From NCBI GenBank assembly GCA_937891085.1, contig CALAEY010000073.1:1-32978 (forward strand): a DNA stretch of 32,978 nt, written 5' to 3'. How positions within the stretch are numbered: the first letter of the stretch is position 1; the number at the start of each line of letters is the position of its first letter. Below the pieces are notes generated by a model. That model ran no database searches and was not told where the DNA came from. It saw nothing but the letters and a program-made list of their open reading frames with translations. Positions 32,387 through 32,978 of the stretch are shown here, piece by piece. Position numbers and translations under genes: made by a program. The DNA is from an uncultured Prevotellaceae bacterium. GTDB lineage: Bacteria; Bacteroidota; Bacteroidia; Bacteroidales; Bacteroidaceae.

Positions 32387-32565
32387 GACTTTCGTCTTTT
32401 GTTAAGTTTTGTTTCTATTTGTGGCTTCATCCGACCGGAGCCGGTGAAGACTTCGTTGTTTTCGGTCGATTTGCCGCTTTCAGGGCGGGATTTTCGACGC
32501 TTGTTCGTGTTGTTTCTCAGGCGGCCAATGGTCGCCTTTGGGGGTTTTCTATGTCCTGGCCTGCC

Positions 32566-32978
32566 CTATGCCGTTTTCGGCATGGCTCCAGCCCGGTCCC
32601 CTTCTGTCTGACGTCTCTTCTCGGCTATCAACACCGCATTTGCAGTGTGGATTCCGAAGAAGATCCACAATTTCTCAGTCTTGCGGGTGCAGGCGCCTAT
32701 TCGTTTCAGCGAGTAGTGCTCCTTCTGGTTGCCGAAGGATCCCTCCATTGTCGTGGCCCTTATCTTTGCCAACTCCCTACGTTTCACCTCCTTGGCATTA
32801 TCAGGTGCCAGTTTCCTTCCCTTTGGGACGAACGATGTCACCATTCCGCTGCATACAGCCCTATTGGCATTGGTCGCATAGCAGTTGTCCGCACCCACGC
32901 CAGATGCCTGTACCCCGAACAGCTTCCGGTGCTTCTTCAGGCATATCTCCAACCGGTTGCATTCATTGAAGGCGTTGA
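32566..32978 (-). CDS. DDE transposase, C-terminal part (runs off the right edge)
   Basis: The minus-strand frame is open from the window edge to its stop near 32566, giving about 136 residues. It shows GADNCYATNANR, with an Asp in the second DDE region, then TSFVPKGRK and the third-block pattern TTMEGSFGNQKEHYSLKRIGA with the catalytic glutamate, then FGIHTANAVLIAEKRR. This order is that of IS1182/IS5-like DDE transposases. The catalytic core upstream and the left end of the element lie outside the window, so completeness cannot be judged. The start at TTG 32952 is only an internal codon. Confidence 0.85.
   Translation of the reverse strand, partial: NAFNECNRLEICLKKHRKLFGVQASGVGADNCYATNANRAVCSGMVTSFVPKGRKLAPDNAKEVKRRELAKIRATTMEGSFGNQKEHYSLKRIGACTRKTEKLWIFFGIHTANAVLIAEKRRQTEGDRAGAMPKTA

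Larger units (their letters stand above)
32242..32565. other. Intergenic stretch between the accessory module and the transposase
   Basis: It holds, in order: an array of 8-base ATTAAAAC-type units before the module start (about 32242-32274), a hairpin CTCAATCC/GGATTGAG (32277-32298) in the predicted 5' leader, a promoter box (32324-32331), a near-perfect 10-base direct repeat (32367-32386), and a hairpin CTTCA/TGAAG around CCGG-rich sequence (32425-32449) that could terminate the transposase. The insertion-sequence end probably lies near 32386-32400, but no terminal repeat can be paired within the window. Confidence 0.5.

Noticed and set aside
32399..32969. Overlapping plus-strand frames at the right edge
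   Set aside because: They lie opposite the transposase frame, which has clear DDE-type motifs, so they are not credible genes.
1..32978. tRNA or rRNA genes
   Set aside because: No cloverleaf-like or rRNA-like sequence was noticed; all long gaps are accounted for by regulatory elements or repeats.

Overview
The window looks like chromosome from a member of the Bacteroidales, most likely Prevotella or a close relative. The evidence is GldH, a TonB-dependent receptor coupled to PnuC-type uptake, a RicT-like PSP1 protein, a threonine operon with an ApgM-type protein in place of thrB, and repeated TAnnTTTG boxes of the Bacteroidetes -7 type a short distance upstream of genes. Genus assignment is inference only.

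Layout, left to right. Bases 1-152 hold the tail of an unidentified reading frame. Bases 250-5575 are a threonine operon: promoter, a 21-codon leader peptide with 9 threonine codons (310-375), thrA (fused aspartokinase/homoserine dehydrogenase), an ApgM-like protein that probably serves as homoserine kinase, and thrC. A nested palindrome separates this from a leftward thiamine operon (9373 to 5780): promoter, TPP riboswitch, TonB receptor, PnuC-type transporter, thiamine pyrophosphokinase. Bases 9465-15229 run rightward: a lipoprotein, an MscS channel, then metF-holB-PSP1-gldH. They meet tail to tail, with a 4-base overlap, the leftward purH-mreB-mreC-mreD-mrdA-rodA cluster (22529 to 15226), which builds the cell-elongation machinery. 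A strong hairpin terminator then closes a leftward operon of a tandem-ABM lipoprotein, an ABC-F ATPase and an M13 peptidase (27489 to 22617). Next come a membrane protein of unknown function (28871-27504) and a compact accessory module (32331 to 28981): a small unknown protein, a primase-like BT4734/DUF3987 protein with a degenerate P-loop, and a lysozyme-like protein. The right edge is the C-terminal part of a DDE transposase.

Two themes stand out. First, regulation is readable: a threonine leader/attenuator, a TPP riboswitch, and eight promoter boxes, several of which decide between alternative start codons. Second, short tandem repeats with 7-base or 8-base units occur at many places. They abut the start codons of thrA, thrC, pnuC and the accessory module, and they are also embedded inside the reading frames of thrC, the primase-like protein and the lysozyme-like protein. 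One 36-base version is shared (31 of 36 positions) between the 3' flank of the peptidase gene and the first codons of the lysozyme-like gene.
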